From Candidatus Melainabacteria bacterium (GTDB lineage: Bacteria; Cyanobacteriota; Vampirovibrionia; Obscuribacterales; Obscuribacteraceae), in the NCBI GenBank assembly GCA_003963305.1, contig RXJR01000033.1, positions 1-64,000 on the forward strand: a DNA stretch of 64,000 nt, given 5' to 3'. Position numbers and translations under genes: made by a program. Below the pieces are notes generated by a model that searched no databases, had not been told where the DNA came from, and saw only the letters and a list, made by a program, of their open reading frames with translations. This document shows, piece after piece, positions 1 to 8,141 of this stretch (positions within the stretch are counted from its first letter, which is position 1; every line of letters starts with the position of its first letter).

Positions 1-206
1 ATGCATCCCAGATGCAACAACCACAGACACAGCCTATGGATGCATCCCAGATGCAACAACCACAGACACAGCCTATGGATGCATCCCAGATGCAGCAACC
101 GCAGACACAACCTATGGATGCATCCCAGATGCAACAACCGCAGACACAGCCTATGGATGCATCCCAGATGCAGCAACCGCAGACACAACCTATGGATGCA
201 TCCCAG
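1..206 (+). repeat. 39-bp in-frame tandem repeat (5 full copies plus part of one)
   Basis: Full copies start at 12, 51, 90, 129 and 168, with the last 11 bases of an earlier copy at 1-11. The period of 39 is a multiple of three, so each copy encodes the same 13 residues. Copies differ only at a few bases (for example caacaaccacag versus cagcaaccgcag, which alternate), which points to recent expansion. More copies probably lie left of the window. Confidence 0.9.
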
Positions 207-794
207 TACTCGCAAATGCCATCCGACGCATCCAACACGCAGCCAGTCACTGACAACACCCAACAAGCAGGTGGCAGATACACACTACCTGCACAATTGA
301 CTTCGTCTGGTGATCCAAACATCGAGGCGGGCGTGAAGCAAGCTTTCCAACTAATCCAGTCAGGCGATCAGTTTGATGGCGCAAGAATTTTGATGATGAT
401 CGCAAAGGCAGACCCGTCAATTCTCCAGGATCAGGCATTCATCAAAAATTTGGTCGATCTCGAATCAGCAGTCAAAGCTGGTGGCGTGAACGCAGCTACA
501 GATCAATCAGCGCTTAGCCAGACTGGACAAGCGCAATACGATGCAAACGGCAATCCAATAGACGCAAACGGAAACCCAATTAACCAGCAAGTTGATGCAA
601 GCGGCAATCCGATTTCGCAGCCAGGCACTCAACAAATGGTTGATGCAAGCGGTAATCCAGCTTCGACCGATTCACAGACAATGCCATATTCGCAAAACGG
701 GACGCAAGGCATGACCGGAATGTCAGTTCCGTACGATTCTTCCACTCAAGTTGCCTCCGGCACAGACCCTAGTGTCGGTGCACCAACAGGCTGA
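3..794 (+). CDS. Gln/Pro/Met-rich repeat protein, 5' end outside window
   Basis: The reading frame is open through the left window edge, so the true start is not visible. The visible 264 residues have three parts. First come five copies of a 13-residue unit (MQQPQTQPMDASQ, with tiny variations). Then comes a roughly 80-residue globular-looking part around residues 85-165 (rich in Ala/Leu/Ile, with phrases such as QLIQSGDQFDGARILMMIAK that suggest helical, TPR-like packing). Last is a low-complexity tail with repeated DANGNP/DASGNP hexapeptides. No cysteine, membrane segment or catalytic motif is seen. Repeats of this kind are usual in surface or exported linker proteins. I do not recognise the family and cannot assign a function. 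The stop TGA is at 792-794. Confidence 0.75.
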   Translation, partial: ASQMQQPQTQPMDASQMQQPQTQPMDASQMQQPQTQPMDASQMQQPQTQPMDASQMQQPQTQPMDASQYSQMPSDASNTQPVTDNTQQAGGRYTLPAQLTSSGDPNIEAGVKQAFQLIQSGDQFDGARILMMIAKADPSILQDQAFIKNLVDLESAVKAGGVNAATDQSALSQTGQAQYDANGNPIDANGNPINQQVDASGNPISQPGTQQMVDASGNPASTDSQTMPYSQNGTQGMTGMSVPYDSSTQVASGTDPSVGAPTG

Positions 795-801
795 GCCATA
801 A

Positions 802-914
802 GTTTACGCTGAACGCCCAACGCTGCGGAGCAATTCGCATTTTCACTCCGCAGTAGGTGGTGGTTCCAAGGTTTACGCTGAACGTCGTCCCGCGAGGCCA
901 AATCGGTTTCGCGG
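802..914. repeat. Two direct repeats, each followed by a hairpin
   Basis: The 14-mer GTTTACGCTGAACG occurs at 802-815 and 871-884. Each copy is followed by an inverted repeat: CTGCGGAG/CTCCGCAG (823-830, 846-853) and CCGCGA/TCGCGG (890-895, 909-914). The block fills the space between two convergent genes and may act as a two-way terminator. It could also be a small dispersed repeat. Confidence 0.55.
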
Positions 915-936
915 AGCAGGCGTTTGAGACTCCCGA

Positions 937-1500
937 TCATCGAAGACCGCGAGCCACAATGTAGAACTCCCGACCGGCGAAATCGAATCGGTCAATCACG
1001 TCCATACCCACCTTCTCATGAGCCTTTACGGATCTCGGATTAGAAGTGGCGATAAAGGCAAGCGCGACATCGAAATCAGTAGCGGTTGCATCAAACAGCT
1101 TGTTGTATAGCGCTTCGAATACACCCTGACCGCGATAACTTTTCTCCACGCAAACCGGCCCACTTATAAAACTCGAAACTTCATTCAACCTTCTAGAGCC
1201 AATTTTGATGCGAGGAAATCTCTGCATCATAGCTGCAGGAACGGGCACATTTCGATTAAACTCAGGCGTACTGGCACAGACAAAACCAATAACCTGACCC
1301 GCATCCAGAGCGACAATCAGAGCAACACTTTTCGCCATCTGCTCGAACTGTTCAGCCGTAAAATCAGACGACAAGAAACCGTCGCCCCTTGCGTCTTCCG
1401 GCAATACTGCCAACGAGTTAGCCTTCTGCAGAGTGACAACCTGCTCAAAATCTAGTGCGCCTGCTGTGGTGACCTCGAATTTTGACACTTGCAACTTCAA
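937..1500 (-). CDS. GNAT-family N-acetyltransferase
   Basis: A 187-residue protein with the GNAT fold signature. A hydrophobic strand (IGFVCAS, about 71-77) is followed by the acetyl-CoA pyrophosphate loop SYRGQGVFEA (121-130, R/Q-x-x-G-x-G/A type) and the helix after it, then by AFIATSNPRSVKAHEKVGM, the usual end of the fold where the Asn and the helix line the CoA. The substrate cannot be read from the sequence. The start is TTG at 1500 after an AGGAA-like site. A second TTG six bases further in (two codons later) is equally possible. The gene runs divergently from the aspartic protease gene with only a short gap, so the two may share a regulatory region. Confidence 0.8.
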   Translation of the reverse strand: MKLQVSKFEVTTAGALDFEQVVTLQKANSLAVLPEDARGDGFLSSDFTAEQFEQMAKSVALIVALDAGQVIGFVCASTPEFNRNVPVPAAMMQRFPRIKIGSRRLNEVSSFISGPVCVEKSYRGQGVFEALYNKLFDATATDFDVALAFIATSNPRSVKAHEKVGMDVIDRFDFAGREFYIVARGLR

Positions 1501-1573
1501 CTATTCCTGACGATTTTCATTCTAATTGTCCCAATTTGCGATAATAGCGTCATCTTCAGAAATTGGTGTTTGG

Positions 1574-3895
1574 GTGTCCATAAAGTCGCGCTTTTTATCG
1601 CTTTTTGTAATTTTTAGCACAATCGCTTCGGCTTCGTCGCTTCCTGCCGTAGCGATTGACATCGACCTGGATTCACGAGACTCCAGAGAGGCGCTTGCCA
1701 AGCCGTCTCCGCAGGCTCGCAAATTAGCAGAGAAGATCGTTGAGGCCTACGGCGGAATTGAAAAAATCAAGAATCTGAATGAATTGATGTACAAAGCGAA
1801 AGGTACGATCAAAGAGAGTTCAATGATATCAGGCGCGGAAAACACCTTTGATTGCCTTGTTTTTGCGCGAGGCGACAAGACGAGAGTCGAACTGAACATT
1901 TTGGGACAACCAGTGGTAACAGGTTACAACGGCTCCCAGAGTTGGGTAAAACAGGGCGACAACGTTTTTCCAACCGACGCGACTACAGCAAAACATATTC
2001 AACTGGAAGTCGAACATGGACTGAAATTACTGGAGCGCATCGCCGAACGAAACTCATATCTGGCTCTAGGGGAGCCACAATCTGTCAACGGGAAATTGTG
2101 TCAGACACTTCTGATACGAGCTAGCGACGGCAAGTTCAGCCGCTTTTCCATCGACCCGACAACCAATCTGGTTGTACGAAATGAATACACAGGCATAGAC
2201 CTTGAACAAGGATTGAAAACCGTCAAAGCTAATGATTACCTGGACTATCGCCCGATCTTCGGTACGCAGTTGCCCTACACGACAATCGAATACAACGACG
2301 GTAAAAAAAGCACTGAGACTCTGCTCACCGAAATTGAGCTCGTTCCGAACGGCAACGACACGATTTTTGACATGCCTCTCGAAATTCCGATTGCGCGCCT
2401 GAAACAGGGTCCTATCAAAATGCCTTTCGAGTACAAAGGCAACGAAGTCATGGTCAAATCAAAAATCAACGGCAAACCGGAAGTAGCGCTGATTTTGGAC
2501 ACCGGCGCCACAACAACTGTGTTGAATTCAGCAGATGCCACCAATTACGGTATCGCAAAAACTTCCGATTTTAAAATGACCACCGGATCCGGAACAATTA
2601 AAACGAGCTATATAACTCTTTCAAGCCTCAGTCTCGGTGACCTGACGCTCAACAATGTACCGGTTGCTGTCAGTGATCTGCCGGGCTTCCGCGAACTGCC
2701 GGGCGAAAAACCAGTGGGAATCATCGGCGCAGATATTCTGCGAAGATTTCTTGTTTGTATAGACTACGAAAATCGCGAGGTCAGCTTTTCTGATCCCCGT
2801 GAAGTCAAAGTACCCGAAGATGCCATCGTAGTACCTACGGAACCGGCTCTGGGAGCGGCCGGGTTGGTCGTTCAAGGCAAGCTCGACGGTCAACCGCTGA
2901 CGATGCTTGTCGACACAGGCGCAGCATTCAACAATGTTTCGGAGCACCTGGTAAAGAAACTACTCAAATCGGCGCTCTTGCCGGTTGGGAAAGTAGAGGG
3001 GCTGGACGGGCAAAAGATAAGCATTGGCGCAGTTATGTTCAAAAATCTGAAAATTGGACCACTAACAGTGCCCAATCCAATTTTCTCAGTCGCACCAGAT
3101 ACAATACCGGGTGCACCCAAGGGAATTATCGTTAACGGAGCCCTTGCGATCCTTGGGAACCCTTTCTGGAGCCACTTCAAGCTGACAATCGACTATCGAA
3201 ACCAACGCCTGCTGTTGCAACGGTCTAAGACGCAGGAACAATTTGAAGCCGCCATGGCCGAGATTGATGCGATCGATGAGAAATACTGGCGCTCGCATGA
3301 TGCGGTAGCAGCCGCCTCACAACTCAAAGATCTTTCAAAAAAGCTGGAATCACGCGGTGTTCTTTCCGGAGCTTCTGTTTGCCTGGCTAGATCTGCCCTT
3401 TACTCGGCTATAGATCTGAAGTCATTTGATGCAGCACATGCCTCCGATTTGCCAACCCGGCTCAACTCCATCAACGCAGATTTCAAAAACGCCGAACGGC
3501 TAGCCACGACGTCAAAAGACAAAACCGCTCTGGCTGAGGTTCTAGCAGCCAATGCGACATATTCACTCAAGTACAGCATGCCACCAAATACAGCGGCAGT
3601 GAAAGCTTTACTGAGCACGGCTATGAGTTACTCCCCGACAAATGTATCCGTATCGTTAGCATGTTACTGGCTGGCGAAACAACTAAAATCAAAAACTGCC
3701 AGCCAAATTGTCGACCAGGTGCTGATGACTCAGCCAAACAACTGGGACGCGCTCTGGGAGCGATACAGAGACGCAAAGGCGCAGGCGAACAGTCGTGATC
3801 AGACGCTTATCGTAGAACAACTTAAACGCTACTATTCAGGCTTTCCCGACGTCGAAGCGATTGATACCGAATCCAGTGCGGGCACCAATCCGTAA
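1574..3895 (+). CDS. Exported protein with two retropepsin-like aspartic protease domains
   Basis: Two gag/pepsin-type active-site loops are visible: ILDTGATTTVL with Asp at about residue 309 and MLVDTGAAFNNV with Asp at about 447 (numbered from the GTG at 1574). Each is followed by the hydrophobic GIIGADIL/AILGNPFWSHF flap and IGxD/GNPF elements typical of bacterial clan AA proteases (Asp_protease_2 type). The N-terminal 250 residues resemble the lipoprotein-sorting/outer-membrane-carrier style (AEKIVEAYGGIEKIKNL). The C-terminal 200 residues are helical and TPR-like. GTG 1574 gives a good signal peptide (SRFLSLFVIFSTIASASSLPAVA). The frame stays open to a TTG at 1526, but that start puts a polar extension before it. 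Tandem DTG domains in one chain could pair inside the molecule like pepsin. Probable periplasmic protease; substrate unknown. Confidence 0.75.
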   Translation: MSIKSRFLSLFVIFSTIASASSLPAVAIDIDLDSRDSREALAKPSPQARKLAEKIVEAYGGIEKIKNLNELMYKAKGTIKESSMISGAENTFDCLVFARGDKTRVELNILGQPVVTGYNGSQSWVKQGDNVFPTDATTAKHIQLEVEHGLKLLERIAERNSYLALGEPQSVNGKLCQTLLIRASDGKFSRFSIDPTTNLVVRNEYTGIDLEQGLKTVKANDYLDYRPIFGTQLPYTTIEYNDGKKSTETLLTEIELVPNGNDTIFDMPLEIPIARLKQGPIKMPFEYKGNEVMVKSKINGKPEVALILDTGATTTVLNSADATNYGIAKTSDFKMTTGSGTIKTSYITLSSLSLGDLTLNNVPVAVSDLPGFRELPGEKPVGIIGADILRRFLVCIDYENREVSFSDPREVKVPEDAIVVPTEPALGAAGLVVQGKLDGQPLTMLVDTGAAFNNVSEHLVKKLLKSALLPVGKVEGLDGQKISIGAVMFKNLKIGPLTVPNPIFSVAPDTIPGAPKGIIVNGALAILGNPFWSHFKLTIDYRNQRLLLQRSKTQEQFEAAMAEIDAIDEKYWRSHDAVAAASQLKDLSKKLESRGVLSGASVCLARSALYSAIDLKSFDAAHASDLPTRLNSINADFKNAERLATTSKDKTALAEVLAANATYSLKYSMPPNTAAVKALLSTAMSYSPTNVSVSLACYWLAKQLKSKTASQIVDQVLMTQPNNWDALWERYRDAKAQANSRDQTLIVEQLKRYYSGFPDVEAIDTESSAGTNP

Positions 3896-3959
3896 CCAGG
3901 CTGCAAGACACACGGAAATCAGTCGGCTCAGACAGACAAGCGCCTAAAATGACACGGGA

Positions 3960-4373
3960 TCAGGCTTGCTGGGGTTGCTGCGCAGCCAGTACTACCTGAA
4001 ACGGCAAAGTTCCCACTATTTGACCGTCAACATCAAGCGCGAAACTATAGACGCCTTCGCGATCGAAGGTCAAACCAGTGAAAGCATTGATAATTTTGTG
4101 AGTAATATTCTCATTCGGCAGTGGGTCTACTTGAGCCATTGGTGAGGCTCCGAGCAGGTTGCCATCCGGATCCATGACCTTAAACTGATACTGGAATCCC
4201 ACCTTACCACCAGTCAACTGCGCGAAAGCATAGATGAGAGGAAGCTGAGTAGGGAAGGCTGGGGCGACAACTCCACTGTGAATGTTGACGCAAGAAATAG
4301 CATCTCTTCTCAGCACATCTTGCAGCACTAGTTCGCAAAGAACAATTCCAATCAACTGCGGTCTGTCACTCAT
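3960..4373 (-). CDS. Small DUF6941-like conserved protein
   Basis: A 137-residue soluble protein. The order LCELVLQDVLRRD...SCVNIHSGVVAPAFPTQLPLIYAFAQLTGG, then FQYQFKVMDPDGNLL, then FDREGVYSFALDVDGQIVGTLPFQV matches the layout of the DUF6941 family as I remember it (an N-terminal cue for the gene's presence, then a beta-sandwich that ends in a 'G.y.f.l..dg..i....f.v' strand). Function of that family is unknown. The C-terminal AAQQPQQA is a short low-complexity tail. A Shine-Dalgarno site (GAGGAAG) sits just before ATG 4373. No operon partner is adjacent. Confidence 0.7.
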   Translation of the reverse strand: MSDRPQLIGIVLCELVLQDVLRRDAISCVNIHSGVVAPAFPTQLPLIYAFAQLTGGKVGFQYQFKVMDPDGNLLGASPMAQVDPLPNENITHKIINAFTGLTFDREGVYSFALDVDGQIVGTLPFQVVLAAQQPQQA

Positions 4374-4472
4374 TGCACTTCCTCTTGGTACGCTAGGCCG
4401 CTTATTATATCAGCGCAAAAAAAAATTCCATCGGCCGATCAAACTTGGTTGTTTACTTTCGATGCGCTTATA

Positions 4473-4586
4473 ATGGTTGTCATGATCGATCCAGAAAATT
4501 TCTCATACGTCGAATGGAGTTTCTTTTGCCTCGCGGCAATCTTGATTGTGTTCTTTTTGTGCCGCTGGATTGACATGGTCTACTGA
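4473..4586 (+). CDS. Possible 37-residue membrane microprotein
   Basis: ATG 4473 opens 37 codons with one clear transmembrane helix (FFCLAAILIVFFLC) near the C terminus, followed by the polar end RWIDMVY. An internal ATG at 4482 is an alternative start. There is no strong ribosome-binding site, so this is a suggestion based on the hydrophobic profile only. Confidence 0.3.
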   Translation: MVVMIDPENFSYVEWSFFCLAAILIVFFLCRWIDMVY

Positions 4587-4998
4587 GACAATCAAAAAAT
4601 GTGTCGCGGCTCGCGAGATAACACGAGCCTCCGGCCGCAAAGCGACCTCGCACGGATGACGACTTGCGCCCTTGCGTCATACTGACAACTTCTGTTGAAC
4701 CCCGGTTGTCATTTGGTATCGCAAACTGCGCTATTAACGCCTACTAACAACCAGGATGCAGGGCGTCTACTTATTGAAAACATATAGAGATCTTGGCTAG
4801 TGTAACTTCGTTTTTATCACACTTCTTTTTCCGGATTTAGATCAACCTTTAGCCAATCTCCTCTGAGATAGAAGCTTTCCTGAACACCGCGCGCGTAGCT
4901 ATGTTGCTGCGCCGATTGAAATCGACTGGTCCCAAGCGCGACTGGTCGAACTCTTTCGCACGCTCCTGAGCGTGTTTCCAAAGAACTGGAGATTTATC
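4587..4998. other. Gene-free spacer upstream of the CoaE fusion gene
   Basis: About 410 bases with no convincing ORF. AT-rich tracts around 4780-4850 (several TAGATC/TATAG-like words) may hold the promoter of the next gene, but no single -35/-10 pair stands out. A GGAG site at 4986-4989 serves the ATG at 4999. Confidence 0.5.
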
Positions 4999-6633
4999 AT
5001 GAGCAAGCCTCAAAAGACGTACACGCTTGCGATAACCGCATCCATCGGTTGTGGCAAGTCAACGGTGCGTCGGTGTCTGGAGCAGCTCGGTGTACCGGTT
5101 GTCGACACAGACGACATCGCACACCAGCTTCTCAACTCGCCGAACCCCATCTATCACGCCATCCTGGAACGGTTTGGCCACCATCTGGTGGACGCACCCG
5201 ATGCCCCCATCAATCGCAAGAAGCTCGGCGCCATCATCTTCGCAGACCCCAAGGCTCGCGAAGACCTGAACGCGCTGATGCATCCTGCCATTCGCTTTGT
5301 CTCTCAGCAGCGCATCCAGAACTTCAACAGTGACATCGTCGCCGTCGAAGTGCCGCTGCTTTTCGAATCGGGTCAGCAAGATGAGTATGACGAAGTCTGG
5401 GCGGTGCTCGCAGAGAGCCACGTTCGACTGCAGCGTCTCATGGTGCGTGACTCGATCACAGCGACCCAGGCGCAGATGCGCATCGATGCACAGTGGTCGC
5501 AGGAGAAGAAAGCGGCTCTGGCGCATCGCATCATCGACAACTCGAACAGCATCGAGGAGACTCGCAAGCAGGTGATCGCCTGCCTTGCGAAAGCCCGAGC
5601 CGCTGCGAGAGACTCCGCAACGAGTCGCTCCATCGACGCGACAAGCGCCGAATATCACGACATCCTCAAGCGCTTCGGCTACCTGGGTACCGACCAGGCG
5701 CTGGAGCAGATGGGCGACCTGTCGACGACAGCGCACAAAGAGGCGAACGCCTCGATGACGCTCGTGGTCGACTCGACCAACACGGATGATGGTGACCACA
5801 ATCGACGCGAGCTGCAGGTGGACGTGCACATGTCGGTGAAGCAGACAGCGCCGCCGCCGCCTCCTCCTCCTCCTCCACCGCCGCCACCGCCACCTCCTCC
5901 ACCGCCGCCTCCCCCTCCGCCGCCTTCCGACAAGAAGCGCTGCTGGTGGATGCTCGGTGTTCTCCTGGCGGCGCTTATCGCCTTCTGGGTGATACTTCAA
6001 CGCCCATCAGTGCCTGTGCACCCTGTGACACCGCCACCGCCTATCGTGCAAGTCGATCCCAAGCCACCGCCTGCAGTGCCACCGACTCTGCCACCGCAGA
6101 AGGATCCCGGCAGCCCGACTTGCCCGGCTTCGGTGCAGTACCTGTCATCGCCACCTGATTTCATTCGCCAGAACCTGCACAACCGAGAGTTGTTCAGCGC
6201 CGTGCAATGGAAGGTCGAGTACGTGGCAGGCAATTGCGGCGGTGCAGTAGTGACTGGCACAGACTCCTCCGGACGAGTGGTCAACATCCAGAGCTACGGG
6301 CCAAACCTGCGTTTCCAGCATCAGTGGACTATCTTCTACGGTGCCGGCATTGTGCAGGTCGACCGCTTCGAGCCCTTCAACAACTTTGTCGGGCGCACCA
6401 ATTACATCTTCAACAACAACGTTCTGGTCGACGTTCAGCAACTGGACGGCAATCAGAGGCTGCTCGTAGATGCGCGTTTTAACCGCTTCGATGGGCAGCT
6501 TGTTGTTGCGCTCAAGTTTTACGACGCACCGACTGGCCGTGTGACAAACAGCTACACGGTGGCGTCTGCTGACGTTCATTCCGCTTGCAATCAGCGGTTC
6601 TACCTGTTCGACATGTTCGGACAGAACATCTGA
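4999..6633 (+). CDS. coaE: Dephospho-CoA kinase domain fused to polyproline, membrane helix and C-terminal domain
   Basis: Residues 1-200 are a CoaE domain, which phosphorylates dephospho-CoA in the last step of CoA synthesis. The P-loop GCGKST is at 17-22, VVDTDDIAHQLL follows at 34-45 and VEVPLLFESG lies near 110, with an Arg-rich lid after it. A polar linker leads to 25 uninterrupted prolines (about 285-309), then one transmembrane helix (WWMLGVLLAALIAFWVIL, about 314-335), a second Pro-rich hinge, and about 160 residues of unknown beta-rich fold. Ordinary CoaE is about 200 residues and soluble, so this 544-residue anchored form is unusual. ATG 4999 has a GGAG site; the upstream ATG 4972 does not. 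The domain may phosphorylate another small molecule; the symbol applies to the domain only. PPK2 follows after 13 bases. Confidence 0.75.
   Translation: MSKPQKTYTLAITASIGCGKSTVRRCLEQLGVPVVDTDDIAHQLLNSPNPIYHAILERFGHHLVDAPDAPINRKKLGAIIFADPKAREDLNALMHPAIRFVSQQRIQNFNSDIVAVEVPLLFESGQQDEYDEVWAVLAESHVRLQRLMVRDSITATQAQMRIDAQWSQEKKAALAHRIIDNSNSIEETRKQVIACLAKARAAARDSATSRSIDATSAEYHDILKRFGYLGTDQALEQMGDLSTTAHKEANASMTLVVDSTNTDDGDHNRRELQVDVHMSVKQTAPPPPPPPPPPPPPPPPPPPPPPPPPSDKKRCWWMLGVLLAALIAFWVILQRPSVPVHPVTPPPPIVQVDPKPPPAVPPTLPPQKDPGSPTCPASVQYLSSPPDFIRQNLHNRELFSAVQWKVEYVAGNCGGAVVTGTDSSGRVVNIQSYGPNLRFQHQWTIFYGAGIVQVDRFEPFNNFVGRTNYIFNNNVLVDVQQLDGNQRLLVDARFNRFDGQLVVALKFYDAPTGRVTNSYTVASADVHSACNQRFYLFDMFGQNI
5851..5925 (+). 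repeat. CCN-run encoding 25 consecutive prolines
   Basis: The run uses CCG, CCT, CCA and CCC codons in mixture, so the amino-acid repeat appears to be kept by selection rather than by simple triplet slippage. A run this long would need EF-P to be translated and would form a stiff rod between the kinase and the membrane helix. Confidence 0.9.
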
Positions 6634-6646
6634 AACGGAGCTTTCC

Positions 6647-7495
6647 ATGTCCAAGAAGACAACGAAGAAGCTCGCCGGTTCGAAGAATTTCACACTCCAG
6701 AAGTCGGGTGTGATCAAGATCGCCGGCGAGTTCCCCAACCTCATCGAGCCCTGGTCCAAGACCAAGGTTCCCAACTACCTCGGCGCCGTCGACCACGCCC
6801 TTGCCATCGAAGACAAGGACGAGTACGAGAAGGCGCTGAAGGAAGCCGAGACCGAGTTCAACCTGCTCGTGCGCGAGATGGCAGCGGCCAAGAAGTCGCT
6901 CATCATCGCACTGCAGGGCCGTGACGGCGCCGGTAAGACCGGTGCCACCATGCGCATCACCGAGGCGCTCGGCTACGACTTCAAACTCTTCGCCAGCGTG
7001 CCCGTTGGGCCGCCGACCGAGGAGGAGAAGGCGCACGACTACCTGTGGCGCTTCTACAAGCACGAGCGCATGCCGGCTGCCGGTCAGGTGCGCGTGTTCG
7101 ACCGCAGCTGGCAGGAGCGAGTGCTGGTCGAGAAGGTGATGGGCTTCACGCCCGAAGAGAAGATTCGCGACTCCTACGCGGAGTTGCGCGTCTTCGAGTG
7201 GCAGCTGCAGCGCCAGGGTGTCGTGCTGGTCAAGATCTGGCTCGACATCTCCAAGCGCGAGCAGAAGAAGCGCTTCAAGGCGCGCAAGGAGTCCAAGCCG
7301 TGGAAGGTGAGCGCGTCCGATGACATCGCCCGCTCCCACTGGGACGACTACACCCCTGCTGCCAACGAGCTGTTCCACCGCACCGGCACCGACTTCGCGC
7401 CGCAGTTCATCATCTCGAGCGAGGACAAGCGCTACAGCCGCGTCACCGTTCTGCAGGTGATCAACCAGCAGCTGCGTCAGGCGCTCGGCAAGTAA
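6647..7495 (+). CDS. ppk2: Polyphosphate kinase 2 family protein
   Basis: A 282-residue PPK2, close to the usual one-domain length. Walker A is GRDGAGKTG (91-99), the lid-proximal region is GPPTEEEKAHDYLWRFYKHEP-like (121-141, here ending HERMP), and the Walker B element is FDRSWQERVLVEKVMGF (151-167), where most relatives have FDRSWY. The C-terminal part WKVSASDDIARSHWDDYTPA carries the usual KxWKxSxxD motif. The family moves phosphate between polyphosphate and nucleotides (AMP, ADP or GDP). The subclass cannot be fixed from the motifs by eye. GGAG precedes ATG 6647. It follows the CoaE fusion at 13 bases, so the two are probably co-transcribed. A polyphosphate enzyme suits an energy-storing heterotroph. 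Confidence 0.9.
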   Translation: MSKKTTKKLAGSKNFTLQKSGVIKIAGEFPNLIEPWSKTKVPNYLGAVDHALAIEDKDEYEKALKEAETEFNLLVREMAAAKKSLIIALQGRDGAGKTGATMRITEALGYDFKLFASVPVGPPTEEEKAHDYLWRFYKHERMPAAGQVRVFDRSWQERVLVEKVMGFTPEEKIRDSYAELRVFEWQLQRQGVVLVKIWLDISKREQKKRFKARKESKPWKVSASDDIARSHWDDYTPAANELFHRTGTDFAPQFIISSEDKRYSRVTVLQVINQQLRQALGK

Positions 7496-7507
7496 CCCTC
7501 ACCCTGC

Positions 7508-7537
7508 GAACCGCGGGTTCAATCGAACTCGCGGTTC
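7508..7537 (+). terminator. Hairpin between ppk2 and osmC
   Basis: Arms GAACCGCG (7508-7515) and CGCGGTTC (7530-7537) pair perfectly over a 14-base loop. No T-run follows, so it could be a processing or partial-termination element rather than a full intrinsic terminator. Confidence 0.45.
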
Positions 7538-7559
7538 AACGGGAAAGGAGCAACTCTTC

Positions 7560-7982
7560 ATGAACAAAACAGTCACGGTTTCACTCGTGCCTGGCCAAAC
7601 CTACCAGCAACAGATTGTTGCAGGTAGCCACACAGTGCTCGCCGATGTCGACACCGCATCTGGTGGCGCCAACGGCGGACCCGACCCCAAGGAGCTGGCA
7701 CTCGGCGCACTCGGTGCCTGCACTGCCATGACCTTGATCATGGTCGCCGCGCGACGCAAATGGAACTTGCAGAGCGTGTCGGTCACCGTCACATTGACGG
7801 ACGAAGCCGACCCGAACGACAAGACCAGGCGCATCGCGGTGATTACCGAAGATGTTTCGGTCAAGGGTCAACTCTCCGCGCAAGAGCTCGCCGACATCAA
7901 GGCGACCGCGGCCAAGTGTCCCGTCTACAAGCTCTTCGAAGGTCCGAAACGTTTGGAAACGAACGTCATCTCGGTGCCCTAG
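7560..7982 (+). CDS. OsmC/Ohr-family peroxide-detoxifying protein
   Basis: A 140-residue OsmC-fold protein. Both redox-active cysteine positions are present: Cys54 in LGACTAMTLIM and Cys120 in AAKCPVYKLF. The first lies in the long central helix and the second in the next helix, as in the family. OsmC/Ohr proteins reduce organic hydroperoxides with two cysteines and a dithiol reductant in the cytoplasm. The HTVLADV...GGPDPKELALGALG start is characteristic. GGAG-type site AAAGGAG lies before ATG 7560. Whether it is OsmC or an OsmC-like subfamily member cannot be told here. Confidence 0.85.
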   Translation: MNKTVTVSLVPGQTYQQQIVAGSHTVLADVDTASGGANGGPDPKELALGALGACTAMTLIMVAARRKWNLQSVSVTVTLTDEADPNDKTRRIAVITEDVSVKGQLSAQELADIKATAAKCPVYKLFEGPKRLETNVISVP

Positions 7983-8053
7983 TGCAGTAGCAGTGCTTCG
8001 GAAACGAAGGACGCACTGACTCGATAGCACTTGTGACGAGGCATTTTTCTCCA

Positions 8054-8075
8054 GTGGCACCACTTCCGGTGCCAC
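8054..8075. repeat. CACC-N6-GGTG palindrome, copy 1
   Basis: Arms GTGGCACC and GGTGCCAC (8 bp) around spacer acttcc. It lies 67 bases before the next start codon. This is the longest-armed copy of the dispersed element. Confidence 0.7.
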
Positions 8076-8085
8076 GCAGTCATCA

Positions 8086-8122
8086 GACAAACTTCTGCGT
8101 GCCAGGCACGACGAAGTTTGTC
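8086..8122 (+). promoter_or_regulatory. Long nested hairpin in leader of small membrane protein
   Basis: Outer arms GACAAACTTC (8086-8095) and GAAGTTTGTC (8113-8122) pair perfectly. Inside, CGTGCC and GGCACG pair around a single A (8098-8110). Only the TG/AC steps between the two helices would also pair imperfectly. It ends 20 bases before ATG 8142, so it would sit in the mRNA leader and may control translation. Confidence 0.55.
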
Positions 8123-8141
8123 CTCAAGTAAGGTCAAATCT

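Noticed and set aside
1-206. CRISPR-like repeat array
   Set aside because: The repeats are head-to-tail without unique spacers and are in-frame coding units.
1-300. 99-codon frame of MHPRCNNHRHSLW-like repeats
   Set aside because: It is the second frame of the 39-bp repeat and stops soon after; the 260-residue frame continues with ordinary sequence.
5679-5933. Poly-glycine minus-strand frame
   Set aside because: It is the complement of the polyproline codons.
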